From NCBI GenBank assembly GCA_033064195.1, contig JARBJD010000054.1:62001-126000 (forward strand): a stretch of 64,000 bases of DNA, read 5' to 3'. The notes under the pieces are model-generated. The model had not been told where the DNA came from. It made no database searches and saw nothing but the letters and a program-made list of their open reading frames with translations. The position numbers and the translations under genes were made by a program. Source of the DNA: Blattamonas nauphoetae. Its lineage: Eukaryota; Preaxostyla; Oxymonadida. Numbering within the stretch: the first letter of the stretch is position 1; each line of letters begins with the position of its first letter. Shown in pieces: positions 10,984 through 21,467 of the stretch.

Positions 10984-11289
10984 AGGGGAAACACTCATGT
11001 TCGATGGAAGATCTGCTCCATTCTGCACTGTTTTGTTTGCTGGACCAACGAATTCTCGTCACTCCTCTTTTGCAAGACCTTCAATCTCATTTCACCAAGA
11101 AACTCTCATTTCAACGAAAGTTCATCGTTTGTATGTTCACTATCGCAGTGGGGGCTAAAGTTCCCTTATACCTTCCTGTTTGTCAAAGTGTGGAGATTCT
11201 TGAGGAACGCTTCCTCCTTGTTCTCGTCCAACTTCATCTCTCCCTTTTGGTTGACCCATAATGAAAAACTTGCCATCGGATCCGAAAGA
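10984..11289. other. A3 trailer fused to B1 leader
   Basis: A shortened A-family trailer (CATTTCAACGAAAGTTCATC is still visible) runs straight into the B1 leader, so the A unit and the B unit abut here with no spacer. Confidence 0.5.
11252..11265 (+). promoter_or_regulatory. B-leader motif (variant), 25 nt before B1 ATG
   Basis: TGACCCATAATGAA is a variant of the TGACCCATAACGAG element found before B3, B4, B6, B7 and B8. Spacing to the chosen ATG is 25 nt, as in B6, B7 and B8. It could be a core promoter or a 5' untranslated element; the sequence cannot tell which. Confidence 0.5.
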
Positions 11290-12363
11290 ATGACTGCTTT
11301 AGACACGAAGAGATCCTTCTCCACTGATTATCCTTGCTCTGATGTCTCTTCACGTTGCTTTTCATCTGCTCCAGATTGTTCTCCTTTCTTGAATTGGAGC
11401 GAAGATCCACCTGAATCTGAACTCGAAAGAAACGTCCTCTTAATGTCTCTTGTTGCCACTGTGAAGTCTCAGGCAGCATTGGATGCCTCTCTGGAAGTGA
11501 AAGCCGTAAAGCTTCTCGAATCTCTGGTTCCGGAAACCTGCCGTTCTGCTGACTCCCTTCTCAGCAACTTTGCATCGATTTCTGATGAATCTTTGACAGA
11601 CTTCGTGCAATCCATTGGGATTCTCCTTTCCGTCCCCAATAAGACAATCACCACAACAGCAATGAAGATACTCGATGCTCTGCTCTGGCTCTGTTCCACC
11701 CAAGCCCGAATTGCCCTCATCAAAGCTGAACTAATCCCTCAACTCATCAACATTCTCAATCCACAGTCTCTTTCCTTTGCAGAAGCCGAAGATATCCACA
11801 CAGGCCTCCTGTCACGCATCAACAGATCGTTCTGGCTCACAACGCCAGTTTGTCTCGCACAACTCAAAATTGAAGATCGCGATGAACAACAAGCTGTTAA
11901 CGAGACGATTTTGAAGCAAGTTGTTGTACCTTCGGAGAAGTATATCTGCCATTTGTGCATGAACCGCTTTTCGATCACCAATGGGGACCTGTCTTCGGGA
12001 TTCATGATTCTCCTTTCTTGGCTCCTCCGAATATCTCCTTCCTATCAATCGACAATGGATTTCGTCATGAATTTACCAATATTTATCACAATTCCAAGTT
12101 GTCTCACATTCTTCGAGAATGATACCTCAATCTGGTGTTTTATGGATGGAATAGTCGATGCCCAGCGTGAATGGAACAAAATAAGGGGAGAAGAGCGGCA
12201 TATGTGGGAGAAAGTGGATCGAATGTTGAGAATGGAAGGATTCTGTGATGTGATTGAGGAAATGTTCCAAAACTGCAGAATAGAGTTCGCAGGACGTCAT
12301 GTTGTTGTCACATCGATTGAAAGGAACAACCTGCTGGGCATGAACCTTTCAAAACAGAAATAG
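11290..12363 (+). CDS. B1: armadillo-like helical protein
   Basis: 357 residues from MTALDTKRSF. The start is set by alignment with B6 and B8 and by 25-nt spacing from the leader motif. Order of parts: Ser/Thr-rich N-terminus, SPFLNW, helical repeats including ALIKAELIPQLINILNPQS (an armadillo-like turn and helix), PSEKYICHLCMNRFSI, then VDRMLRMEGFCDVIEEM and the C-terminal GMNLSKQK. The function is unknown. The terminator is TAG; if TAG is sense in this organism the frame would continue about 70 codons to a TGA through the repeated kinase-like tail. Confidence 0.75.
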   Translation: MTALDTKRSFSTDYPCSDVSSRCFSSAPDCSPFLNWSEDPPESELERNVLLMSLVATVKSQAALDASLEVKAVKLLESLVPETCRSADSLLSNFASISDESLTDFVQSIGILLSVPNKTITTTAMKILDALLWLCSTQARIALIKAELIPQLINILNPQSLSFAEAEDIHTGLLSRINRSFWLTTPVCLAQLKIEDRDEQQAVNETILKQVVVPSEKYICHLCMNRFSITNGDLSSGFMILLSWLLRISPSYQSTMDFVMNLPIFITIPSCLTFFENDTSIWCFMDGIVDAQREWNKIRGEERHMWEKVDRMLRMEGFCDVIEEMFQNCRIEFAGRHVVVTSIERNNLLGMNLSKQK

Positions 12364-12949
12364 AATCAGACAAGAACCAGCGAACCTTTCGCGCTGTTTC
12401 GGACTTCTTTTGGACAACAAACGCTGTTTGTGTGTGATCTGTTTCGGTTTCGGAATCACCTCATGGTTTGGTTTTCACGAACGATTGGGATTCTCTCTCG
12501 CCAGTCTCCCTCGATCGTCGCCACTCTCTCCTTCTCCTTCGCGGCCACTCTCCCACTGCTCCGAAAGGGAAGCCGTCCATCCTGACCATTCGTGAAGATT
12601 GCTGGGAGTTTCTGTTGCGTGATTGTTTGGTGATTGTTCTCCAAAAGGGGCTCTCTTGATGTTTGATCGCAATCAAAGGATGAGAAATCCGAATCGCCCC
12701 ACGTCGATCGTCGTCTACGACTCTTCGGAAAGACGGAAGAGCAAAACCACTTTTCAATCCACATCAGCCACTCCCTGCTCACTCTCCCTCTCTTCACAGC
12801 TGCACAAGACATCCACGTCCATCTCTTGACCATCGTCTGGAACTCTCTCCGTCCTCCAGTTCTAAGTGCTCTCAGACACCTCGAAATCGAACGACGTTCT
12901 GACATCCCTCGTCGCACTTTTGAACTCTACCACTGTGTAATCATCTGCC
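12364..12949 (+). other. Conserved post-B tail and kinase C-lobe-like relic
   Basis: The first ~200 bp are shared with the regions after B3-B7 (GGACAACAAACGCTGTTTG, then CTCGCCAGTCT and CTCTCCTTCTCCTTCG). By comparison with 46555-46990, where the same text follows a VLWGMEIGLVP-type segment, I infer a decayed protein-kinase C-lobe end. No intact frame remains. The rest shows only short broken frames. Confidence 0.4.
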
Positions 12950-14120
12950 CCCAACACCAATTTTGCTGTCTCCTCGTCGGATGCTCAGACAGGCGTGTCT
13001 ATTGCAGGAATCGACCTCCACATCGACTCCACGTGGTTCTCAGCTGGAACAGGCCCTCTCTTCTCGTTCGGTCTGACAGAAGAGCAATGGCTGCTCGAAG
13101 CTGTACCCTCGCTGGGAATGGAGACCGCACTTGTGGGAAGCTCGTTGGCGAATGTGACAAGCCGAAGAGTGGAAAGAAGGAAGAACGCGCTTTTTGGAGG
13201 AGACGTGAGTCAGCGAGTGGTTGGAAGCGAGGTCGGTCGGAGCATGAACCACAACAGCGGAACGGCGATGATGGATGGGAACTTGGGAGGGAATGTGAAT
13301 TGTGTGAACACGTCGTTCTGGGAATCCATGTGCGAAGGAAACGACGATCCCTCGTTCACCAACGAGAACATCACTGACTCCCATCCCATCGGCCGCCAAG
13401 AGTTCAACGCCACTTCCACAGCCACTCTCATCTCTTACTCGCTCTGCACATTCAAAAACATGCATTCCACTGCAAACAGAAGAGGAGGAGCCGCAATCCT
13501 CGTCAACGGCACAGCAGCCTCTCTCTCCGTGAAGGACTGCTTCTTCCGGAGATGCCAAGTGAACGCCGACCACTCTGAAGGGGGAGCCATCTGCGTCTGG
13601 GGCATTGCAAACTCTGCGCAATATTTCGAACTGCGACAGTCCTCTTTCTCGGAATGCTATTCAATCGGGACATACGTCAGTACTGGCGGATGCATCAGTC
13701 TGATATTCACATCAGTGACAATCACAGACAGCTTCTTTGAGAAGGGCCAAGCTCAATACGACGGAGTCCTCACACTCTCAAATGGCACACACAGCACACT
13801 CTCCAACTGTGCCTTCGTCCTCTGCTCTGCGTCGGATCGGGTGGAGCGGTTGGGGTGTGCTACGATGCCAAAGTTAGTTTCTCATTTGTCTAGTTTCGTG
13901 AGAGCAAGTTGAGGTCTCCCTCGTCTGGTCAAGACGTCTTCTTCTACACTTTGAAGCTCGCTCAGGTCGTCTCTGAAGGAGTGTTCAGTCACTGCGATTC
14001 CACCACTCGCACAAAAAATGAGTGTTGCATTTCTGATCCTGTTATCGACAGCAGTCTCATCCCACCAATCGAATCCGTACCGACACTCTCCAACGTCGAC
14101 ATCCAATTTGACGATGAACA
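12950..14120 (+). pseudogene. Beta-helix (Pmp-like) surface protein relic
   Basis: A 305-codon frame (12995-13912) reads SLCTFKNM, RGGAAILVNG, VKDCFFRRC, GGAICVWG, SSFSECYS and GGCISL: the alternating Gly-Gly-Ala-(I/V) and (S/C)xF..C pattern of right-handed parallel beta-helix / chlamydial-Pmp-like repeats. The reading then moves to another frame (GGAVGVCYDAK...SGQDVFFY...CDSTT), so the gene is broken by at least one frameshift near 13840. An in-frame TAA upstream and an in-frame TAG in the second part are also seen. Both ends are missing. It was presumably a cell-surface or secreted protein. Confidence 0.55.
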
Positions 14121-14204
14121 GATAGACATCCGAAGAGGGGAAGAGCGAGAAGAGAGGAACCAGAAAACCGAGAGAAGAGATGGGAAGGATTGTGACTAAA
14201 CAAA

Positions 14205-14300
14205 AGTGTCTGTTTTTCGGCTTGGCCTCGTCTTGTGGGAAATTGAGACTGGTTTTGTTCCATTCGCAGAATCGCAAATTCACACATTTTTCAAACCCAT
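14205..14300 (+). pseudogene. Protein kinase-like C-lobe fragment
   Basis: The frame reads FRLGLVLWEIETGFVPFAES, which matches the subdomain IX region of tyrosine-kinase-like folds (fG.vLwEietg..Pf). Only about 30 codons are recognisable and no catalytic loop is present, so it is a fragment. Confidence 0.45.
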
Positions 14301-14418
14301 AATGTGTGATAATTTCTGGAACATTCTGAATGACAACATTTAATACTGACATTCCACATGAATTTGTCTGTTCTCCTCTTTCTTTTCATGAACTTCTATT
14401 CTATTATGTGATTCATTA

Positions 14419-14588
14419 GTTTGATACTGTCCAACAACTGGTGGGAAAAGTGAATGTGTTGAATGAGCGGAATGAAACCCTCCAAAATCGTTTAGATCAA
14501 GTAGAAAGTTCTTGTGAGACGTTCCAGCAGACTTTTCTTAGTCTGCAGAATGAGATTCATCAACAGAATGAGATGATCGCTGATAGTG
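14419..14588 (+). pseudogene. G2: coiled-coil exon interrupted by a TIR element
   Basis: FDTVQQLVGKVNVLNERNET continues as a heptad-rich coil ending QNEMIAD. It aligns with exon 2 of gene G (YADFRRLVTDVNVVKERNQT ... QNEMIA). The splice acceptor (TTCATTAG) and the preceding donor context (GAATTT|GTCTGTTC) are also conserved with gene G. The frame stops being homologous at the left end of the element at 14589. Similar sequence (CTGACCACAAAACTCGAAA, cf. G: CTGACCACAAGTATCGAAA) resumes just after the element, so the gene was probably G2 fused to B2. Confidence 0.5.
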
Positions 14589-15025
14589 CCTCCACAAACC
14601 CGTCAAAAATATATAAACCCGTTTTTATTCACCTAGACCCAGAATTCGAACTATAGTGGAAAAAAGTCATCTTATATATTCCTAGAAATGCATTGGTGAT
14701 GGTATTGAGAGAGAAATTGCACTTGATATTGATTGATGAAATGAGAATGGATCTAAAGAATGGGTAGTGAGGATGTAAGATGGCTGAAGAGCGCGTGTCC
14801 ACAGGGGATGACCGTGTCTCAGTCTCGATCTGTTGTCAGAACGAGAAGAAGACACAGAAGGACAGGACGACGAGATCCTGAAGAGGCAGAGAGAGACAAT
14901 GAAGAGAGAGGAGTGAAGAAAGATGGCAGAAGAGCAATAACGATGAGAAGAGGAGAAGAAACACAAACCACATTCTCGATGAAGTATTCCTTCATTTTGA
15001 ACGTTTCGAAGCATTCGCTGATCCT

Positions 15026-17155
15026 TCACATCTAGTCGAGAACGCTCTTCTGCCCATCCGTGTTCTCGTTGGCGGCGGTGAGTGAAGCGACGGTGCCGAC
15101 TTGGCTGGAAATGTATTTGTTGAACTTGCGAGCCTGCTCGACCACTCTCCGCTCCATCTCCTTCTGCTGCTTCTCCACGTCGTGTTCTGTCACCGGCTGC
15201 ATGTTCCGCTTCGATCGTTGTTTGCGAGGGGTCATGCTGGGCACGTGCTTGGCGGGCGAGAGAGGTGCGAGTGACAGCTTCTTTCCCCTCTTCGTTTTGG
15301 CTGGCTAAGCAAGAGTGGGAACTTGGAGTGGCTGGATTGTCGTTTGGGACTGCAGATCGCTTCGGGTCCGCCGCAACTGTGTCTTGTTCACTTCCTCACC
15401 CTTCTCCAGCGCGTAGGAGTACTCTCTCACCTTTCTCATGTCACTCTCAGTGAAGTGCATCATATACGATCCGATCTTGTCGCCGATGTCGTCCAAGTAG
15501 TGCGGTTGGTGTGAAGTGACGCTGGCAGGCTTGAATTTCTCGATTGAGGAGAGTTGTGCAGCTGACTCGCTCACTCCAATACATTCTGTCTGCTTGTCGG
15601 TCGTGATGAGCCAGTCTTTGGAGAGAAGGTGCTCCAGTTCTGCGTTTTGGGCAAGGAGGGAAGAGACCTCGAAGGAGAGGGTGTCGATGCTGAAGGGAAG
15701 AAAGGAAAACAGAAAGGAGAATGATTGAGGAGAGAAGGGCATGAAAGAACGAAGAGCAAAGACGATGAATGAGATGAGATGCACACCGCTGGTTGGATTC
15801 GTCGAGTGACTGGTTTGTTGCGGTCAGGTTGGCTTTGAGTGTGTCTCGCTCAGTCGTGAGCTGATCAATGTTCGTGTTGAGTGTCTCGATGGAATGGCTC
15901 TTCTCTTTGTTCATCCCAATCCACTCATCCACCTCCCTCTTCGTCTCCTCCAACCGCGTGTTGTTCTCCCGCTCCATCTCCATCTTCTGCCTCGTCTACT
16001 CCAAACTCTTTTCCGGCGTGTTTTTGTCTGTGGCCAGCGAAGCTGCCTCGAACTTGGAACTCTGACATTGTTTCGGTCAGTCGAGCGTTCTCCTCTGTGA
16101 GACGAGTCAGTTCGGAGTGTTCCTCAGCCGAGACTGAACCTATTGTTCGTAGTTCTTTTTCATACTTCGCCTTGTCAGCCGAGCGCTGTCGTTCTACTTC
16201 GACGAGTGTTGCTTTCAAAGAATCGATTATTCGCAACAGATCTGCATTCGATGCAGAAGATGCGGATGTGTCGACGAGTTGTTCTAATTCCTGTTTCAGA
16301 GATGAGTCGACACTGCCATCCTTCTGCTTGACCACTCCAATCTGCTGTTCGGCATCACTGTCCAATTCATTTGGAGAGAGACGGTGCTCTTCGGCTGTTG
16401 TTGGTGCTCATGTGAACTGCCTCGTTGCGACATGTGCATCTGAAGACGTTGTTGGCGGGGTGTGTCGTGTCAGATCAGCCGGACGAGTTGTGTTTTCCTG
16501 TTTGGGTTTTGGGTCCAGTTCAATCAAGTCGCTGTTGTCAGAATCATCCTTCTTGTCCTCTTCCTTCCGCTCTGGCTCGTCCTGCTTCCCGCGAGGAGCA
16601 ATTGGTGGGTGGGTGGAGCAGGGTGAGGGGGAAGCATAGCTCGCTTTGGGATCGGAGGGAGAGTTGCAACTGTTGCTCTTGTCGACTCGCTGGTCATCTG
16701 AAAAACACCCTGAGGTGGATGAAATGGGGTGATATCTTTGGTGACCTCGCTTTCTGGTGGGCCTGAGGCTGGATCACAAGGGTTCTGATGAGATGGATTC
16801 CTGGACCTGCCGGCGGGCGAGCTCGGTGGTGAGAGACCCTGCAAGAGAAGGAGTGCCGCGACGACTTGTGTGAAGGTGCGTATGAGCGTCTTCTCCGAGA
16901 ACTCCTTCGCGACGTCGATTGCGTGCCTCACTGACTGGCTGTCTGGGAGGTGGCCATGAAGTCGTACTCGGCGGCGTTGGAGATCATCTCGAGCGCGTTG
17001 TCCATGTCGCTGTACCTCATCAGTCCCGCGCATCACCAGTCGCACAAGGCCAGATGACGCCCCCACGGGCAAAGGTGGGCTGGCCAGAGTTCTTTGTATA
17101 GGATTCATTGACTCGGCAACATGTGTTAAATCATGTAAAAGAGTGTCCAACATGA
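15026..17155 (-). pseudogene. H: coiled-coil gene inside the TIR element
   Basis: Minus-strand pieces in order: MLDTLLHDLTHVAES.. (17155), a helical part (SVRHAIDVAKEFSEKTLIRT), a coiled coil (LTRLTEENARLTE..., MEMERENNTRLEETKREVDE) and a C-terminal part ending KSVLD. One intron is well supported at 15691-15786 (GTGTGC...CAG; junction SNQR/IDTLSFEV). At least two frame breaks (near 16040 and 17020) argue that it is degenerate. Two in-frame TAG codons, at 15996 and 15305, lie inside otherwise coherent sequence, and a third at 15032 is followed two codons later by TGA. The function is unknown. Confidence 0.5.
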
Positions 17156-17467
17156 TCTGAATGGTGATAAAGCAAGTTTACAACACGAATTGGTTGTGTC
17201 ACGGTTCGTGTGATATTCTCTTCATTCATGGACAAACATCGAACAATGGATGACTTTTAATCGTCTTGTGATGTTTGTTCCTCCAAATTCTCAATTAGAT
17301 CTCCGGAGAACGAATTGATCATTGACTTTTGTGTTGGTGGTTGATGAGCTTGTCGATAGATGTGGTAATCTTCTGAAAAAATAGTGGTGGTGATGGAGAA
17401 GAGGTGGTAGACGGGAAATTAGACATCGACGATCTTATATTCTGAGAGAGAGGGGGAGTTGAAATTA

Positions 17468-17790
17468 CAGGGTGAGCCAAAAGTAACCTTCATCCCACAA
17501 TTGTGTTTTTATGTCATCTTTTCGAAAACAAACATCAAATAGAGATCGTTGTCGCTATACTGTTTGCTCACCACCTCATTCACTGATTTCTTTCTAATCA
17601 ACTTCAGTGCAGTGTACGAATGAAGTCAGATCGTTCGCATGTCCCGATTTCTGACAAAAAACGAACGAGAATTCAGTTAAGCTTTAATGATCACTCTCTT
17701 CATATTTCACGTCTTGAAACTCTCTTTTTTAACTTTTGTCGAAAAAGGCTTTGATCGGCCCCTAGAGAAGGTTACTTTTGGCTCACCCTG
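17468..17790. mobile_element. Mariner-like MITE nested in the 3.4-kb element
   Basis: Terminal inverted repeats CAGGGTGAGCCAAAAGTAAC (left) and its complement (right, ending GCTCACCCTG) are flanked on both sides by TA (17466-17467 and 17791-17792). The TIR sequence and TA target are typical of Tc1/mariner elements. At 323 bp it has no room for a transposase and is non-autonomous. Confidence 0.8.
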
Positions 17791-17963
17791 TAGATACCCA
17801 TTCTTTGAAATTGAGTTCGACACAATTTAAATCAGATGCAGATAACCTAGATATTGCAACTCGTTTCTAATTCACCTAACTTTGACTCACTGCTGAGATA
17901 TTAGGATTATTAAGTTCTTTTCGAATAAAAACGGGTTTATATTTAAAAACGGGTTTGTGGAGG

Positions 17964-19058
17964 GTCTATGACCTGACCACAAAACTCGAAAGCAGAAAGA
18001 ACACAAATACAGGCACTTCTCTTGAACGAATATACTTTAGTTTGTCCTCCCTTCATGAATCATTCCCGGTAGATTGTTCAGCTTTCCTGAATTGGAATGA
18101 AGAAAAACTTGCATCTACTCACCAAAAATCAGTTGTCTTTCAATCTCTCGTTGCCGCAATGAAATCTCATCCAGCATTGGGTACCTCTCTGGAAACAAAA
18201 GCAGCGAAATTTCTCGAATCAGTGTCTCCAAGGACCCAATCATCAGCGGACGCTTTTCTCCGCAGTCTTGCGTCAATCTCTGGTGAATCTTTGACAGACT
18301 TCGTACAGTCCATGATGATTCTGATTTCTTCAACCAATCAGATCATCGTCTCAACCGCAATAAAGATACTCAGAAATCAGATCGAGATGTGATCAGAGAA
18401 AGTCAGATTTGCCCTCGTCAAAGCTGATCTGATCCCTCAACTCATCGTGACTCTCAATCCACAGTCTCTTTCTTTTACAGAGAAAGCGAATATCCACACC
18501 TGTCTCATCCGAATCATCCGCAGCTCTCTCTGGCTCCTCACTCCCGACTGTCTCCAAAAACTCGAAATTGAAGATCGCGATAAACAACAAGCTGTTCACG
18601 AGACGGTTCTGAAGCAAGTTCTCGTTCCTTCCGAGCAGAATATCCGCCATTTTTACGTTTACCGATATTTGATCATCGATGAAATTCTTCAGACAGAATT
18701 CAATCTTCTTCTTGCTGAACTCCTCCAAATATGTCCCTATCATCAGCCGACAATGAATTTTGTTCTTCATCTGCCTGTCGTTCCGACGATTCCAAGTTGT
18801 CTCACATTCTTCGAAAGTGATGATCCAATTTTGACTTTTCTGTCTGACATGAACACTATCCAGCGGGAATGGAACGATTCAAGTGCAGACGTGGGACAGA
18901 TGCGGAAGAAAGTGCATCGAATGTTGAGAATGGAGGGCTTTGAAGATTTGATGGATGAAAAGCTACAAAACGACAACACCTTCACTGGAAGACTGATTGT
19001 TGCCAACTCGATCAGATGGAACAATATGCAGGGCGTGAACCTTCCGGAACAGAAATAG
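17964..19058 (+). pseudogene. B2: armadillo-like family member, broken
   Basis: The B-family body is recognisable from VDCSAFLNWNEE to GVNLPEQK. An in-frame TGA at 18390-18392 interrupts it, directly before SEKVRFALVKADLIPQL, where other copies continue without a break. The N-terminal side joins coiled-coil-like sequence (DLTTKLESRK) at the right border of the 3.4-kb element, not the usual B leader. The final codon is TAG, as in most B copies. Confidence 0.65.
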
Positions 19059-19202
19059 AAACAGACAAGAACCAGCGAAGACTCGAACCAAATTAAACCC
19101 TTCGCTCTCCACACCCGACCTTCCCCCGCATATCTTCTTCGTTTTCTCACAATTTCCACGCTACTCTCGCCCTCTCTTCATTTTCACTGTCATGCATGAC
19201 AC

Positions 19203-21240
19203 GGGGCCGACTATATCTCATCAAGCATTCCATCTATATCTCATCAAGTGTTGATCAGACTTTTACTATGTCCCTTAATTGTCTTTTCCACTTTTCTGAT
19301 GCCGCTCTTTTTCCGACTCAACACATCATTCTTCTTTTCATTCCAGTCTATTTCTCTCAATTTTCGATATTTTTGGTGCAATAATCTCACTTCTGTTGTT
19401 TCAAACACAATGCGTTGATCAAGCCATTGATTGTTTCTTTCATCCCGCTCTCCACAACTCACAGGATCTCTCTTCGGATCATCTTGTCTCATCGTCTCCC
19501 CTCGCTCAGACGCACAGTTCGACGAACAGTGCCAAGCTCTTCCCTCCGACTTCGCCGCTCACCCCAACACGAGGCTTTCATCACGCGAAGCTGGCATTTT
19601 CAGAGCAAGTTGTGGATGTGCACGTGGCTTCTGAAAGAGAAAAGTCAGACGAGGAAGAGAGAAAGCGAAAAGTGGAGTCGGAGATGGAGTTTGACTTGAG
19701 AAGGAAGAAGAGTAAGTTGAGTTTTGTGGTATGGGCGAAGCAGGACGACGAGAACGAGGACGGCAAGACTGAAGCCGTTGAGAAAGAAGCAGAAGAGAAA
19801 GGTGAAGAAATGGATGGGAGACAGAATCCCCCTTCTGCCCCAGCTTCTCCCACCATCCCTCTTCTCCCGATCAACTTCAAAGCTCGCCCATCCTCGTTCG
19901 CATCAAGTTGAGTGGTGCGTTAACAAACAATACGAGAACAAGAAGCGACAGGACGAGCTGTCAGTGCTGAAAGAGAATCGGAACATCCGAAACAGGAGTC
20001 AACATCATCTCCTCACACGATCTGTGAAGCCAAAACGAAGAAAGGAGTTCACGCGAATGACACGGAAGAAGGGGACAGGGTTGATGGAGGAGGGAAGTGT
20101 TGAGGTTCAGAAGAGACGAATGATGAACACGGGAAGAGGGAGTGCTGGATCAGCCCGACCACGCACTCCGAGGATCGCAGACTTGGAGAAGGCGGGAAGG
20201 AAAGGAGGATTGGCAGAGGGAGAGGAGAAAGCGGAAGTGAAGGAGAACAAGCTCGTTGAACCTGTGCAGACATCTCGTTTGGTGGATGGGAATGTCTGGG
20301 TTCGGAAGAAGGAAGTGACATTGACGAGTGTGATAAATGAGGAAAGACAGCGTTGGGAGATGGAGATGCCAGAGCGGAGAGGGTTGTTGTGGAGAGGGAG
20401 GGAGAGCAGGTGATTGGGCGATTGGAGAAGGAGATTCAGGACGCTCAGGTGATGATGTGGTTCTCGAAGCAGTTGATGACTGGTTTGGAGATGCTCTCGT
20501 TCTTGTTCTTCCTTCATGTCTTCGTTCTTCTCTCGATTCCTCTCTGCTATCACTCTTTCTTCCTTCTCCCTCCATCTCTTCCTCGTTCTCTTCAGACGAA
20601 ATGAGGAATCTGGCGGAATGGACTGAAAAGCAGGGAGAGAAGAAAGAACAGGACAAGCTGAGGATGTGGTGGAAGGAACAATCAGAATTGGTATGACGAC
20701 GGACTCACAAGAACAGAGGAGTTAGTGTAGTGTTGGCCAATCGAACACGATGGAAGGAACAGGACAGTGGAAGAAGAAAGGAAAGAGAAGAACACGAACA
20801 CTCTCCAATCGTCCGACGCTGACCAGTCCGATTGCAGCGACGACGACGGGTTGTTCGAGGTGTACAAAGGGGAAGGCAGGACAGATTGGGGGCGACGCTC
20901 GATCCTGGTTTCTCTCCCCCAACCAAACACTTTGGACGAGATTGCAGAACCGACGGACTCAGCTCTGTTGACACTTCATTTTCGTTGGATCAAGCTAAGA
21001 TGAGGAAAAAAATAATCAATGGCTTGATCAACGTTTTGGGTTTGAAACTACAGAAGGAAATGCTTTGCATCAAAGAATCGAATAAAACGAGAAATATACT
21101 GAGATGAAGATAATAAGGATGTGATTAGTCTCTAACAATGAATCTCTGATGTTGAAAAAAAGTATTAAGGGACATAGTAAAGGTCTGATCAAAACTTGAT
21201 GAGATATAGACGGAATGCTTGATGAGATATAGTCGTTCCC
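19203..21240. mobile_element. MULE-like (Pack-MULE-type) element
   Basis: Terminal inverted repeats of about 76 bp: 19203-19278 (GGGGCCGACTATATCTC...) and 21165-21240 (complement GGGAACGACTATATCTC...). Each TIR contains two copies of CTATATCTCATCAAG. The element is flanked by a perfect 9-bp direct repeat, GCATGACAC, at 19194-19202 and 21241-21249. Long TIRs plus a 9-bp target duplication are the hallmark of Mutator-like elements. No transposase motif is visible; the interior is a host-like coiled-coil gene with intron-like gaps. Confidence 0.75.
19396..21003 (+). pseudogene. I: captured multi-exon coiled-coil gene inside the MULE-like element
   Basis: Successive plus-strand pieces are coherent but lie in different frames: a Pro/Ser-rich then acidic segment (ASEREKSDEEERKRKVE..), a basic segment (KRRKEFTRMTRKK), a coil (EGEQVIGRLEKEIQDAQV), an exon-like piece (EMRNLAEWTEKQGEKKEQDK, 20600-20690, followed by GTATGA), and a last piece (QSSDADQSDCSDDDGLFEVY) ending TGA at 21001-21003. 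Pyrimidine-rich stretches before the acceptors suggest introns, though I could not phase every junction. It may be a working captured gene or a decayed one. No function is recognised. Confidence 0.45.
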
Positions 21241-21467
21241 GCATGACACGCATTTCTCCACCTCGTCTCGCCCTCCAACCACCTCCTTCAACACACACAG
21301 TCTGCCAAGCATCCGCAGATGCTGTGCAAATCAGTCACTGTTCCCAATCCCGACACCAGCCCGGCGAGCATCTCTGTGAAAGTGAACCGACCCAGACTGA
21401 TCTCACTTTTTGGGAAGGACAGACAGCGAAAGAGCTTTCATGAACTATCGTCAGGAGGAGATGGAAG

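Larger units (their letters stand above)
14589..17963. mobile_element. 3.4-kb terminal-inverted-repeat element carrying gene H
   Basis: Left end 14589-14630 (CCTCCACAAACCCGT...) and right end 17923-17963 are inverted repeats of 42 and 41 bp that differ at a few positions. The element interrupts a coiled-coil gene on its left and meets the 5' part of B2 on its right. No transposase is recognisable; the cargo is gene H on the minus strand. A mariner-like MITE is nested near the right end. I could not identify a convincing target-site duplication, so the family is open. Confidence 0.6.

Noticed and set aside
12364-12590. Reading through TAG in B1 as a conserved C-terminal domain
   Set aside because: Across copies the read-through segment has many second-position changes and in-frame TGA or TAA at different places, so it does not behave as constrained protein.
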